Shown: positions 1-10,848 of the stretch, piece by piece
Layout: every line of letters starts with the position of its first letter
Position numbering within the stretch: position 1 is the first letter of the stretch
Assembly: GCA_963576475.1 (NCBI GenBank)
Contig: OY754964.1
Coordinates: forward strand, 7,672,986-7,736,985
Length of the DNA: 64,000 nt
Direction of reading: 5' to 3'
Source of the DNA: Molanna angustata
Taxonomy: Eukaryota > Arthropoda > Insecta > Trichoptera > Molannidae
Program-made: the position numbers and the translations under genes
The notes under the pieces: generated by a model
Databases searched by the model: none
The model's input: the letters and a program-made list of their open reading frames with translations, nothing else
What the model was told of the DNA's origin: nothing

Positions 1-194
1 TGAAACGCGGACGATTTGAACGACGACGAGCGGTCGGGCAGCGTGATGCCTAGCCTCGAGATCTGGATAAGCGGAATGGTCTGGGCGCGCTGTGCTTCCC
101 CTTAAATAGGAGACGGGCTGTGAATACGGCGCAGGGCAATATGGCGCCTGCCGGTGAAACTCAGCTACGCGGCGCAATCGGCGGTTGCGCCACA
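1..194 (-). repeat. LTR-like GC-rich unit, copy 1 (truncated by window edge)
   Basis: Same sequence as 2070-2263 and as the end of the copy finishing at 37186. All three stop at the same GCGCCACA end. Read on the minus strand it begins TGTGGCGCAACC and has a TATTTAAGG box, as an LTR promoter might. Confidence 0.7.
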
Positions 195-615
195 GACCCC
201 GCTGGCAGTCTCTTAGACGAAACACGACCCCTCCTCGAAGTTCAAAGTCCTTACATTGCGTTCTGTGAAAAGATAAAAAAAAACAATTTTAAAGCATTTG
301 ATTTGTTATGTTATTTTGTATAGGGTTTTCTTTTAAACCGCTATGTACATGTTATGTAATGAGTATACAGTAATGTAATTATTTAAGTACAACTTAATCT
401 ATACATATATAAAGTTAATCAATTATAAGTATAAATTTGTTTTAGTACAAAGTAGTCTTTCCTACTACACAGTAATGTAATTATTTAAGTACAACTTAGT
501 CTATACATATATAAAGTTAATCATATTATAAGTATAAATTTGTTTTAGTACATTTGTATGAAGTTACTTATCTTTTAAAAATATCTGCTGCTGGTATGAT
601 TTGCTGCTCTTGTGA

Positions 616-813
616 TGGGATATTCAAGTGCAAATAAGTGTTTTTTTATGAAAGTAAAAGACGAAAGATTACCACACACACACGATGGTTTCTTTATTCT
701 GAAATATTTTAACAGCAACCACCTTCCTGTGCAAGTACAAAACAAGTCAAGTCAAACACTATTCAAACACAGACAATACAGTACAAGAAAAATGTCCCTT
801 TTTTTCTTCAACA
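616..813 (-). repeat. Copia LTR in the duplicated copy
   Basis: Duplicate of the 3' LTR at 2686-2882, one base longer because of an extra A near 791. On the minus strand it runs TGTTGAAG...ATATCCCA, the TG...CA ends expected of an LTR. Confidence 0.85.
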
Positions 814-928
814 CTCCCCAAAAAGGACATTTCTTTTATAACATAAACTTAAAAGTAGATTACTTATAATCTAATCAATCTAACAATGAAACTTACTACA
901 TAAGTAGTATGCTTTTAATATATTATAT

Positions 929-1508
929 CTACATCTTAATAATTCCAATCAATTGCCTTAAAAATTCAAATCTAGTTTTATGAAGTGCTTTAGTACACAA
1001 ATCACTCAGCTGCATATCTGTAGGAACATATTCCAATGCAATAATGTTTGTATCATATTTTTCTTTAATAAAGTTATATTTAATATCAATGTGTTTGGAA
1101 CGTTTATTTATATTACCATTCTTAATGTAACTTATGCAACTTTGATTATCAATATTCAAAGTAATTGGACATATTTCTGTAATATGATAAATATCAATTA
1201 AAAATTGTTTTGTCCACAAAATCTGTTTTGTTGCTTCACATGCTGCCATGAATTCGGCTTCCATAGTAGATAATGCTACACTTGGTTGTCTTTTACTAGA
1301 CCAAGATATAGCAGCCCCGTTTTTCATAACTATATAGCCCGTTGTACTTCTTCTTGTGTCCATGCAACCCCCGTAATCTGAGTCTGAATATACACTTATG
1401 TTGTTAGACATATTTTGTTTATAAAAGAGACCATATTCTCTTGTAGTATTCAAATAATTTATGACTTTCTTTACTGCAGTCCAATGTATTTTACTGTTAC
1501 AATTTAAA
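929..1508 (-). pseudogene. Truncated copia pol fragment (RNase H end)
   Basis: Minus-strand reading identical to the last ~190 residues of the full copia polyprotein at 2999-6829. It includes the RNase H signatures YSDSDYGG, TTGYIV and ALSTMEAEF. One visible residue change is Cys for Ser in the SDLCTKAL segment near the C-terminus. The upstream protease, integrase and RT parts are absent because the copy is broken at 1508, so it cannot encode a working element. It is a by-product of the segmental duplication rather than an independent insertion. Confidence 0.9.
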
Positions 1509-1798
1509 CCACTCTGGCACTTTAGTAAGCTCTACATACTACAAATACCTTTTTTTTAACCCCAAACTAGCTTAAATTCACCCCTCGTTAGTTATGTGGA
1601 CCTGAAACACACCTATTCACTATTATGCGATTATTTAAGTTATCTTTATTGTTAAAAGTTATTTTTAATAGTAACTTAAACTATCTTAAATTCACCCCTC
1701 GTTGGTTATGTGGACCTGAAACACACTTAGTCACTACCATGCAAATATGAAATTTAATGCTGAGCATCAAGCAGACGCCTCGCAGAGATAAGATTTTT
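1509..1798. repeat. Junction segment: inverted match to 36.5 kb plus a 113-bp spaced repeat
   Basis: Bases 1509-1566 are the reverse complement of about 36525-36583. After that, a ~47-bp block beginning CTTAAATTCACCCCTCG occurs twice (about 1572 and 1685). No coding potential is seen. Confidence 0.75.
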
Positions 1799-2263
1799 AC
1801 CGCTTGGTTCGAACCTGGAGGCCGTCTGTTCGGAGAGTCCCGACAGCTGAGCCACAGATTGATCGACCAAGCAACTGCGATACCGTATACAATAGATTAA
1901 ATATTATTATCAAATATTACTCAGGTAGGAATGGTTGACAGATTGAAAGATATAACAGGAAATTGAACTTACTCTTTTATTTATCAAGTTGATGATTACA
2001 ATTGGTGCTTACTAATATTACTTGGTACAGAAATGTCGAGTTATTATTTAATGAATATAAATGTAAATTTGAAACGCGGACGATTTGAACGACGACGAGC
2101 GGTCGGGCAGCGTGATGCCTAGCCTCGAGATCTGGATAAGCGGAATGGTCTGGGCGCGCTGTGCTTCCCCTTAAATAGGAGACGGGCTGTGAATACGGCG
2201 CAGGGCAATATGGCGCCTGCCGGTGTAACTCAGCTACGCGGCGCAATCGGCGGTTGCGCCACA
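1799..2263 (-). repeat. 465-bp LTR-like unit with a tRNA-like end, copy 2
   Basis: Almost identical to 36722-37186 over its full length, with unrelated flanks on both sides, so this is a defined repeat unit. On the minus strand it starts TGTGGCGCAACC, has a TATTTAAGG box and an AATAAA signal, and ends in a tRNA-like stretch with a TGTGGCTCAGC A-box-like and a GGTTCGAACC B-box-like motif. It could be a solo LTR joined to tRNA-like DNA, or a composite SINE. I cannot decide between these. Confidence 0.7.
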
Positions 2264-2685
2264 GACCCCGCTGGCAGTCTCTTAGACGAAACACGACCCC
2301 TCCTCGAAGTTCAAAGTCCTTACATTGCGTTCTGTGAAAAGATAAAAAAAAACAATTTTAAAGCATTTGATTTGTTATGTTATTTTGTATAGGGTTTTCT
2401 TTTAAACCGCTATGTACATGTTATGTAATGAGTATACAGTAATGTAATTATTTAAGTACAACTTAATCTATACATATATAAAGTTAATCATATTATAAGT
2501 ATAAATTTGTTTTAGTACAAAGTAGTCTTTCCTACTACACAGTAATGTAATTATTTAAGTACAACTTAGTCTATACATATATAAAGTTAATCATATTATA
2601 AGTATAAATTTGTTTTAGTACATTTGTATGAAGTTACTTATCTTTTAAAAATATCTGCTGCTGGTATGATTTGCTGCTCTTGTGA
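2264..2685. repeat. AT-rich spacer with a 103-bp tandem pair
   Basis: A ~103-bp block starting CAGTAATGTAATT at 2437 is repeated from 2540. The same pair exists in the duplicated copy (about 368 and 471). Noncoding. Confidence 0.8.
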
Positions 2686-2882
2686 TGGGATATTCAAGTG
2701 CAAATAAGTGTTTTTTTATGAAAGTAAAAGACGAAAGATTACCACACACACACGATGGTTTCTTTATTCTGAAATATTTTAACAGCAACCACCTTCCTGT
2801 GCAAGTACAAAACAAGTCAAGTCAAACACTATTCAAACACAGACAATACAGTACAAGAAAATGTCCCTTTTTTTCTTCAACA
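2686..2882 (-). repeat. Copia 3' LTR
   Basis: 197 bp, TGTTGAAG...ATATCCCA on the minus strand, nearly identical to 6908-7104. An AATAAA signal lies within it on the minus strand. Confidence 0.92.
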
Positions 2883-2894
2883 CTCCCCCAAAAA
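2883..2894 (-). other. Polypurine tract of the copia element
   Basis: Directly upstream of the 3' LTR on the minus strand the sequence reads TTTTTGGGGGAG, the purine-rich plus-strand primer site expected there. Confidence 0.75.
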
Positions 2895-2998
2895 GGACAT
2901 TTCTTTTATAACATAAACTTAAAAGTAGATTACTTATAATCTAATCAATCTAACAATGAAACTTACTACATAAGTAGTATGCTTTTAATATATTATAC

Positions 2999-5900
2999 CT
3001 ACATCTTAATAATTCCAATCAATTGCCTTAAAAATTCAAATCTAGTTTTATGAAGTGCTTTAGTACTCAAATCACTCAGCTGCATATCTGTAGGAACATA
3101 TTCCAATGCAATAATGTTTGTATCATATTTTTCTTTAATAAAGTTATATTTAATATCAATGTGTTTGGAACGTTTATTTATATTACCATTCTTAATGTAA
3201 CTTATGCAACTTTGATTATCAATATTCAAAGTAATTGGACATATTTCTGTAATATGATAAATATCAATTAAAAATTGTTTTGTCCACAAAATCTGTTTTG
3301 TTGCTTCACATGCTGCCATGAATTCGGCTTCCATAGTAGATAATGCTACACTTGGTTGTCTTTTACTAGACCAAGATATAGCAGCCCCGTTTTTCATAAC
3401 TATATAGCCCGTTGTACTTCTTCTTGTGTCCATGCAACCCCCGTAATCTGAGTCTGAATATACACTTATGTTGTTAGACATATTTTGTTTATAAAAGAGA
3501 CCATATTCTCTTGTAGTATTCAAATAATTTATGACTTTCTTTACTGCAGTCCAATGTATTTTACTGTTACAATTTAAAAATCTACTCAATACACTAACTG
3601 CATACATTATATCTGGTCGACTCACTGTCGCAATATAGAGAAGTGAGCCTACAGCTTCCCTATAAGGAACACTTTCATCGCTCTGCTCCCCCTTAACCAG
3701 ACCTCGATACTTGTTTGGGTCTGCTGGTATAACAGCAGACTTAGCATTACTTAGTCCAAAAGTTTCAACAATTTTATCTATATATTTACACTGATGTATG
3801 AAAATACCATTGTCGAGGTTCTCAATAAACATACCAATATAACAAGTAGGTTTCATGTTAACAATAATATTAAAATTGCTCGACAGATCTTTTACAATAG
3901 ATAACATCTCATCAGTACTTTCAGACATCAACAAACCATCATCAACATATAGCAACAAAAATACAGTCTTGGAAAAGTCATTGTTTGTCCTAAACACACA
4001 TTGATCAGAATCAAGTTGTTTAAAACCAAATTTTTGTAATATTTCTTTAAATTTAAGATTCCAACATCTTGGAGCTTGCTTCAGACCATACAATGACTTG
4101 ACCAATTTACAAACTAAACCTGGGTCAGCATGTGTTCCTTCTGGACAGTTCATATACACTTCTTCTTTTAGTTCGCCATAAAGAAATGCTGTTTTGACAT
4201 CAAATTGTATCATCTTATAATTCTTTTCTGCAGCTATTGAAAACATTAACCTAATTGAATCATACTTTACAGTAGGTGAGAATGTCTCAGTGTAATCAGT
4301 CTCTTTTTGTGAGCAACCTTTGGCACAAAGTCTTGCTTTGTACCTTATTCCATGTGTCTCTTCTTTCACTTTGAAAATCCACTTCGAATCGATGACTCTT
4401 TTACCCATTAGTCGAGGCAATAATTTCCAAGTTCCATTTTTTTCATGAGCATCAAGTTCTTCGTCTATAGCTTTCTTCCATTCTGAAGAGTTTTCATTGT
4501 TTATGGCTTCTTGGTATGTTTCTGGAATGTGAATACTTTCAACTAGATTTATTTCATACCTTTTTGGTTTTTTTAAGTTATGTCTAGGTCTCAAATTAGT
4601 ACTTCTTTCGGCACGAATTTCAATCTCATCTTCACTAGGATCCTTTACAGAATCATCTGTTAGCAATGTGTCTTCTGGTTGTTTAGATGTGATATCAGAG
4701 TTGGTATCCTGGACTTCTAATGAGTAATCATCTTCTTGTTGATCATATAATAATGGAGTCAGGCTGTCAATATGTTCTGACTCCTGGATTTGACACGGTT
4801 CGTCTTCATTGAAGATTACATCATGAGATATTGTTATATTTCTTGTTTTTATGTCGAATAATCTGTAATTCTCTGAAATTCCTTCATACCCAACGAGTAT
4901 CAATTTACGACTCTTTGGATCTAGTTTTGTACGTTTTTCTTTTGGTATATGCACATATGCAGTTGAACCGAATGTTCTTAAGTGTGTTACAATTGGTGCT
5001 CTTCCTGTCAACTTTTCATATGGAGACGTACCATCTTTGTCAGTTGTCCTATTGAGGATGTACACGGAGGTGTTCACTGCCTCTGCCCACAGGTATTTTG
5101 GCAAGTCTCTAGCATGAAGCATGGAGCGCACTTTCTCCATTATGGTTCGATTGGCGCGCTCGCTCTTCCCATTTTGTTCAGGAGTATATGGCGCCGTTCT
5201 CTCATGAACAATGCCTTTCGTATCTATAAAGTGTTTGAAGTTTCGGTTACAGTACTCAGTGCCATTATCAGTGTGTAGTCTCTTGACACGTATATTGAAA
5301 TTAGTCTCCACAAAGGCAACATATGCTTGAAAAGCGCTTAAAGCTTCATCTTTATACTTGAGGAATTTAACAACTTTATAATTACTCTTCCCATCTGTAA
5401 AAGTTATAAAGTATTTAGCTCCACTAACTGATTCTACATTGAACGGTCCACACAGGTCGCTGAAAATTACTTCACCATTACTAATGTTCGGAGTTTCTGT
5501 CGTTTTAAATGACTTACGTGCTTGCTTCCCATAACAACACGCTTCACAAAATTGTTCGATATTACACCTTGTGGCTTTAATAACACCAGATTTAATCATT
5601 TCATTCACTGTTTTGAAATTGATGTGTCCCATTCTCTCATGCCATCTTTGAATGTCTACAGAGTTCAGTTCTTTGTTATTTGTAACTGTTTTTATTAACA
5701 TTTTATATAAGTTGTTAGAAGATCTTTGAGCAATCAAAACTAAACTACCTTTATTGAATATTTTTGCTGTGTTTCCTTCTTTTGTAACCTTCATTCCTAA
5801 TTTTGTTACAACACCTTCAGAAAACAAGTTCCTTTTCAAGTTTGGAACGTACCATACATCCTTCATCATGGAATCGTACCAATGTCCATCGACATAGTTT

Positions 5901-6829
5901 TTAATATTTATATTTCCGATTCCTATCACTTGTAGTTCACTGTTGTCACCAAGTATAACAGAAAGTGGTTCTATTTCTTTCATATTTGTAAAGTAGCTCC
6001 GATTACTTGTCATATGTGCTGACGCTCCACTATCGAGTAGCCAGTCACTTGTATCACAGCAGTCATCACTCACATTAAATGCTGAATTTCTCTTTTCTTT
6101 GTCCTTTTTATCAGCCCAACAATTTTTCGCAAAGTGCCCTTTCTTATTACAATTAAAACACTTTATGTTGATCTTCTTGAATTTCTTTTTGGATTGATCC
6201 CACTTCTTTGAAGTTGACAATGCAGTCATTTCTTCTTTATTTGACATCTCTTCATCGACTAGTCTGGCCGTAAGATTGTTTATTGTTTGTTTAGCCTCTT
6301 CCATCGATAACCATGCTTGTCGAAATGATTTGTATTTTTCTGGTAGTCCACCAACAATTTTTGTAATTATAAATAGGTCACTAACATTTTCTCCGGCGTC
6401 TCGTAGTTGTTTTGCAATGTTTTCAATTCTTGAAATATATGTAGCAACATTTTCATTAGTATCTAATTTGCACGTAGAGAATTTTTCATACAACAATATT
6501 TTTCCTAATTCACCCTTTCTGTCATATATTGCATCCAATTTTTCCAAGATTTCTTTCGCACTGTTGCATGACTCTATAACATGTATGATGTTATAGTCCA
6601 TTGCTGAAGACATTATATACATTGCTAGAGCATCACGCTTTTCCCATACTTCTCTCTCTGTCTTTTCTTCCTTTGGCGGTTTATTTGTACTCAGAACATC
6701 ATATGCACCCTTGGCCTTTAATGCACAGGAAATTTGAAACTTCCACTGCCTGTAGTTGTTACCGACGAATTTGATTTGCGATGTGGTCTCCATAGCCGCG
6801 TACAAAGAACACGTGCTTCTGTCACTCAC
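2999..6829 (-). CDS. Copia gag-pol polyprotein, 1276 aa, uninterrupted
   Basis: Single ORF in the Ty1/copia order: gag-like N-terminus, CCHC zinc knuckle (CFNCNKKGHFAKNC, about residue 224), aspartic protease (LLDSGASAHMTS, about 265), GAG-pre-integrase (WHERMGH), integrase with DNGTEY and TPEQNGKSERANR, reverse transcriptase with SLYGLKQAPRCW and the YVDD catalytic box, and RNase H (YSDSDYGG, STMEAEF). The protease-integrase-RT-RNase H order separates copia from gypsy. It would copy element RNA inside cytoplasmic particles and insert the cDNA. No stop or frameshift is seen, so it may still be competent. The start codon lies about 80 bp inside the 5' LTR. The last ~190 residues are duplicated at 929-1508. 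Confidence 0.95.
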   Translation of the reverse strand: MSDRSTCSLYAAMETTSQIKFVGNNYRQWKFQISCALKAKGAYDVLSTNKPPKEEKTEREVWEKRDALAMYIMSSAMDYNIIHVIESCNSAKEILEKLDAIYDRKGELGKILLYEKFSTCKLDTNENVATYISRIENIAKQLRDAGENVSDLFIITKIVGGLPEKYKSFRQAWLSMEEAKQTINNLTARLVDEEMSNKEEMTALSTSKKWDQSKKKFKKINIKCFNCNKKGHFAKNCWADKKDKEKRNSAFNVSDDCCDTSDWLLDSGASAHMTSNRSYFTNMKEIEPLSVILGDNSELQVIGIGNINIKNYVDGHWYDSMMKDVWYVPNLKRNLFSEGVVTKLGMKVTKEGNTAKIFNKGSLVLIAQRSSNNLYKMLIKTVTNNKELNSVDIQRWHERMGHINFKTVNEMIKSGVIKATRCNIEQFCEACCYGKQARKSFKTTETPNISNGEVIFSDLCGPFNVESVSGAKYFITFTDGKSNYKVVKFLKYKDEALSAFQAYVAFVETNFNIRVKRLHTDNGTEYCNRNFKHFIDTKGIVHERTAPYTPEQNGKSERANRTIMEKVRSMLHARDLPKYLWAEAVNTSVYILNRTTDKDGTSPYEKLTGRAPIVTHLRTFGSTAYVHIPKEKRTKLDPKSRKLILVGYEGISENYRLFDIKTRNITISHDVIFNEDEPCQIQESEHIDSLTPLLYDQQEDDYSLEVQDTNSDITSKQPEDTLLTDDSVKDPSEDEIEIRAERSTNLRPRHNLKKPKRYEINLVESIHIPETYQEAINNENSSEWKKAIDEELDAHEKNGTWKLLPRLMGKRVIDSKWIFKVKEETHGIRYKARLCAKGCSQKETDYTETFSPTVKYDSIRLMFSIAAEKNYKMIQFDVKTAFLYGELKEEVYMNCPEGTHADPGLVCKLVKSLYGLKQAPRCWNLKFKEILQKFGFKQLDSDQCVFRTNNDFSKTVFLLLYVDDGLLMSESTDEMLSIVKDLSSNFNIIVNMKPTCYIGMFIENLDNGIFIHQCKYIDKIVETFGLSNAKSAVIPADPNKYRGLVKGEQSDESVPYREAVGSLLYIATVSRPDIMYAVSVLSRFLNCNSKIHWTAVKKVINYLNTTREYGLFYKQNMSNNISVYSDSDYGGCMDTRRSTTGYIVMKNGAAISWSSKRQPSVALSTMEAEFMAACEATKQILWTKQFLIDIYHITEICPITLNIDNQSCISYIKNGNINKRSKHIDIKYNFIKEKYDTNIIALEYVPTDMQLSDLSTKALHKTRFEFLRQLIGIIKM

Positions 6830-6891
6830 AAATTATAAAACACAAATTATAAACCACGATCTTATTAGCACTCTTTTTAAGTTCACACACT

Positions 6892-6904
6892 TGGACCCAT
6901 AACC
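6892..6904 (-). other. Primer-binding site resembling the internal tRNA-iMet type
   Basis: Three bases inside the 5' LTR the plus strand reads TGGACCCATAACC, like the anticodon stem-loop of initiator methionine tRNA. Drosophila copia is known to prime from an internally cut initiator tRNA, so the same mechanism is inferred here. Confidence 0.65.
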
Positions 6905-6907
6905 TGT

Positions 6908-7104
6908 TGGGATATTCAAGTGCAAATAAGTGGTTTTTAATGAAAGTAAAAGACGAAAGATTACCACACACACACGATGGTTTCTTTATTCTGAAATATT
7001 TTAACAGCAACCACCTTCCTGTACAAGTACAAAACAAGTCAAGTCAAACACTATTCAAACACAGACAATACAGTACAAGAAAATGTCCCTTTTTTTCTTC
7101 AACA
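6908..7104 (-). promoter_or_regulatory. Copia 5' LTR (promoter)
   Basis: 197-bp partner of 2686-2882 with about three mismatches. It should carry the element's promoter, but no clear TATA box was identified. Confidence 0.9.
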
Positions 7105-7612
7105 GTGTGGTTGCTCTGCTATTGAGGTGAATGGAGGAGTGTCGTCCTGCGTGTGCTGGCTGGACATCCTTATGTGTTCCTCGTGTGTATGGTCCTCAGT
7201 TTGGAATGTATGAAGTTCCAAGTGTCCTCACTGTGTTGAGATTGACTGGGATGAAGTGCAGATTGAATGCAGAAGTTGCAGATTCTATTGTAGATTGATG
7301 CTCTCTTCGATGGTGATATGTTTGATGTCTCAAAATTTTGTAGCTTGCCGAGTATACATCAGTGCGTGCGTATGTGTGCATGTGTGTGACACTCCTTCGC
7401 TTCACGCTGTCCGGAGACTCAGATGGCAAGGCCGCTGACCAGCTCCGAACAGCACTCAGCGTAGACGTGTGCAGTTTAGGTGCAGCGCTAGGGACGACGT
7501 GAAGCGTCGTCTCAAGGTGTCACTCCCCTCGGATAATACTATTAATACTAACTGGACCAAGGTAAGCGAATATTAAAGGCCACTCACCGTGAGGACGTGG
7601 TCTCCCAGCTTG
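7105..7612. other. Gene-free stretch, moderately GC-rich
   Basis: Lies between the copia 5' LTR and the first 631-bp direct repeat. Short ORFs on both strands overlap and show no recognisable domain. It has GT/TG-rich tracts near 7360-7390. Probably degenerate transposon DNA. Confidence 0.4.
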
Positions 7613-8243
7613 GACCCCTGTCGATGATGGTGGATCGACAGCCCACCAGGCGTAGTCTGCGTTGACCTACGGGTCGGTGGACGTTCTCGGCCACTGGGAA
7701 GGTCCGTGTTCAGCCCAACGTATGCAAAGAAGATTTAAAACTTATAGTTGGCTTAGAGCCGATGGAAACACCTAGGTGGCACAACCTGACCGAGGGAATC
7801 CGTCGGACGAAACCCTGGCAGGCGACTCGCCGAAACGCGCAAAGGCCTCTACGGTTCAGCCAAGGCAACAGTCTCAGGAAAAACCCAGCCAGCTGCACCA
7901 GGCTTGGCTCAAGTTAGAGTTTCTTACTTTCGTTGGGTAGAAAAAATACAATAAAAATTATTGCCGGCTCTGGGGCACCGGACTTGAGACGAGAAGTTAT
8001 TTATTAATTTCTACTGCTGGCGGCTCGGCCAGACTTTAAAAAAAATTTTCCTTTTTGAAAAAAAATAAAATTGATGTTAAAAGAATCGTTCCTCTTTTTT
8101 AAAATTAAAATTCCTTTTACACGCGGCAAAAACTCAGCGCGCCTTTTTTTCTCTCCCAGCTGACAAGACAAAAATGTTGCCATTTTATAAATAAAAATAT
8201 CCCAAGTAATAAAAAAAATATTTCCCCAAAAATGAATGGTGCT
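7613..8243. repeat. 631-bp direct repeat, left copy
   Basis: Matches 10849-11480 in the same orientation with about two substitutions and one extra A in the other copy. The pair flanks the gypsy pol remnant like LTRs, but the ends are GACCCCTG...ATGGTGCT, not TG...CA, and no target duplication is seen. Confidence 0.85.
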
Positions 8244-8566
8244 TCCCGCGGTATTTTGGGTAGGTACCCGAAAATACTCGCACGTCATATAGGGGCGTCG
8301 GATTTCTCTCGCTCACGTCACTCGTGACGACTGACCGGCCGGTATCAATCGCCACCTCCAATTCGAGAGAAACCCATCGTCCCGATACGTGCTCAATCCT
8401 CCCGAAAGCGGCTAGGCAAACGCGAAACCCTGCGCGGGCGGTCATGTCCGGAGGTCGAGGCCGAGTGCCGAGAAGCCAACGTGGGAATGTGGCTCGGCTC
8501 CGCCAGTGGGTCATCCGAATCCACTAGGACGTCCGGAGTGAAATGGTGGCCCTCCAATAATGGCCG

Positions 8567-9785
8567 TTATCTCTTTAACGCCCAGACGGCCGCTAGAGCC
8601 TCCTGCTCGTTTGAGTGGTAGTTCTGGTCAGCGGGATTGAATCGCGAGCTTGCGTAGGAGATAACGTCTCGTGTTCCATCCTCCCTTGGATGAAACAGTA
8701 CGGCCGCGACTCCCAGCTTACTGGCGTCCGTCTGCAGGCAAAATTTTGGGCCAAAGTCTGGACGGGTCAACTGGAGTGGCTGACTCATGACCTGCTTAAT
8801 AGCCTTCATCGCTGCTGATGCTTGCTTTGTCCATTTGAAGGGCTTCTTCAGCCGAAGCAAGTCCGTCAAAGGCGCAGCCAGTTCCGCAAAGCGTGGCACG
8901 TATTCCCGGAGCCAGTAACAAGTTCCCAGGAAACTTCGTACTCCCCTTGCGGCTTGTAGGTTCGGGTGCTTCTTGAATAGCGCGTTCGTGTACTTCTTGG
9001 GGACGAGTACCAGTGGCAGTAACCACGTGTCCCAAATACTGGAGGGAACTCGCTCCAACAATGCACTTCTCGGGGGCGCAGCGCAGGCCATACAGCGCCA
9101 GACGCTCCCGCACCAACTGCAGTTGACGGCAGTGCTCCTCCCACGTCCCCGAGAAAACGATAATTTCATCCAAGTAGACCATGCAGAATTCGCGAACGAA
9201 TCCTGCTGGCACTTGCATCACCGTCCTCTGGAAACCGGAGGGCGCACCAGCCAAGCCAAAAGGCATCACCCGAAACTGGTAGCGGGCACCGTCCGGCGTC
9301 GTAAAAGCCGTCAGCGGTCGAGACTCAGGAGCTATATAGAATGGGAGGAAAACTTCATGAAGATCCTCCAAGACCTTCTGAATCTTGTCCCGATGAAGAG
9401 TGGGGATATCGTTGCAAGATGGCAATGATACGGAATTCGGAGTCGGACACGGTTGCTCGGGGATCAGGTGGACGCTCGTCCGCTCCCTCTTTCCGAAGTT
9501 TACGCATTTTCTACAAAAGTCCACACAGGCCTCTTCCTCGGTGAGCCATGGCTGACCGAGAATGACCTCCTCGCGCAAGCCGCGTGCGGGAGCCGCTCTC
9601 GGTGGGAGATCGCGCGGCAACAAACATTTCGGAAGCAAAAGGCGGCGAGATCCCCTTACTGGCGACGGACCCGTAAGCGACCCTAAAATATCCTCCCCCC
9701 CCGGTCCAAAAAAAAAAAAAATCCACGCGCCCTGAATCGATTCTCTCAGAACGGGGTAGTTCGAACCGGTAAGGGATAACCGCAA
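8567..9785 (-). pseudogene. Ty3/gypsy pol remnant (RT and RNase H)
   Basis: On the minus strand the reading passes a post-protease segment (ILGQPWLTEEEACVDF), then the RT core FRVMPFGLAGAPSGFQ and the VYLDEIIVFS active-site box, then RNase H with LQTDASKLGVAAVL and NEQEALAAVWALKR. Several defects are visible. Sequence jumps from LHEVFLPF directly to APESRPLTAF, so the first part of the RT domain is missing. A frameshift near 8990 moves the reading to another frame. The active box has LDE where LDD is usual. No integrase follows. The GC content is much higher than the neighbouring DNA, typical of gypsy pol in AT-rich insect genomes. It is a dead fragment. Confidence 0.88.
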
Positions 9786-10848
9786 AACAGTTAATTACAT
9801 CAAATCATTCAATTAAATATACTCTATAAAATCGGCGTTGATAAAAACACAATAAATAATCATCAATAAACACTGGAGTGTTGAAAATTAAAATAAATGT
9901 TGTTAATTCAATTAATAAACAAATGGCAATAAATAAAATCAATTCTTAAAATAATTATAAATAACAATCAATAATTAAATCAATAAATAAAAATAAATCC
10001 TTAAAATAATTAAGAACAAGCAATTATAATTTAAAACACAATTATCGATTATTTGAAATAACTATAAATATATAACAAATAATCCAAACACGAATATCAA
10101 TAATAAAAAAAAATAATTATAAATAAGTAATAATTAATCCAAACTCGAATATCAATAATAAAAAAAATAATTATAAATAAGTAATAATTAATCCAAACTC
10201 GAATATCCATAATAAAAAAAACAATTATGAATAAGTAATAATTAATCCAAACACGAATATCAATATTGAAATAATGGAATTTGCATTAATTATCATAATA
10301 TTTTTCTTTAGTTAGATTAATAAACGATCTTGTTCAGAACGATAAAAATATTTTTTCGATATGATTTTTGATAGCCATATATATTATTCATAGAAAAAAT
10401 ATTTTGAAGACAATATTTTCTCTATGGCTTGTAGCTGTCACTGTCAAAATCTAACTATATAAATCAGTTTGATTCAGCCCCAGCACAACGTTATTTAATT
10501 TGAGCTATTTTACATACAACAAACTGCAATGCAACGTTTGTCGGGTGTCTGAAGCAGCTTTTGCCAGTGACGGACAACTTCTGAATCATCTAACTACGGC
10601 CAATTACACAATATATATCTCAAACCAACTTCAACACTGACATGACGGCCAAATTCACTCATGACAGCAATAGCCAGCTACAAGAGATCGATATCGAACC
10701 AAAATCGACAATCACGGAGTATCACAACTGATGGGCGATTCCAACGATCATTCGTGACTCGTTCTACAAAGAATTTTATATTCACAGCTCCAACATTTGC
10801 AGTGCAACTGGGCTTCAATTAAAATGAATCATTATGGTTCTTTAACCT
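9786..10848. other. AT-rich gene-free stretch with a 54-bp tandem repeat
   Basis: Four copies of a ~54-bp AT-rich unit containing CCAAAC(A/T)CGAATATC begin near 10084, 10139, 10193 and 10247. The rest, including 10268-10848, has no recognisable coding or element structure. Confidence 0.6.

Larger units (their letters stand above)
1..1508. repeat. Left copy of a 1.5 kb segmental duplication (partner 2070-3578)
   Basis: This block matches 2070-3578 in the same orientation with only a handful of differences (for example an A/T change near 164 and one-base indels near 421, 791 and 827). It carries the end of an LTR-like GC-rich unit, an AT-rich spacer, a copia LTR and the last part of the copia polyprotein. 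The left end is cut by the window edge. At 1508 the match stops abruptly inside the copia gene. The near identity suggests a very recent duplication or an assembly duplication. Confidence 0.9.
2686..7104 (-). mobile_element. Apparently intact Ty1/copia LTR retrotransposon
   Basis: The element runs from its 5' LTR at 6908-7104 to its 3' LTR at 2686-2882. It has a tRNA primer-like site just inside the 5' LTR, one uninterrupted gag-pol ORF, and a polypurine tract next to the 3' LTR. The LTRs are both 197 bp and differ at about three positions, indicating a young insertion. The expected 5-bp target duplication is not obvious: the flanks read TGTGA on the left and GTGTG on the right. One edge may have been altered by the adjacent duplication. 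Confidence 0.93.

Noticed and set aside
120..323. 67-codon ORF repeated at 2189-2392
   Set aside because: Lies in the LTR-like unit and its flank; it repeats only because the DNA is duplicated, with no domain.
2681..7109. 5-bp target duplication for the copia element
   Set aside because: Left flank TGTGA and right flank GTGTG do not match. I did not force a duplication.
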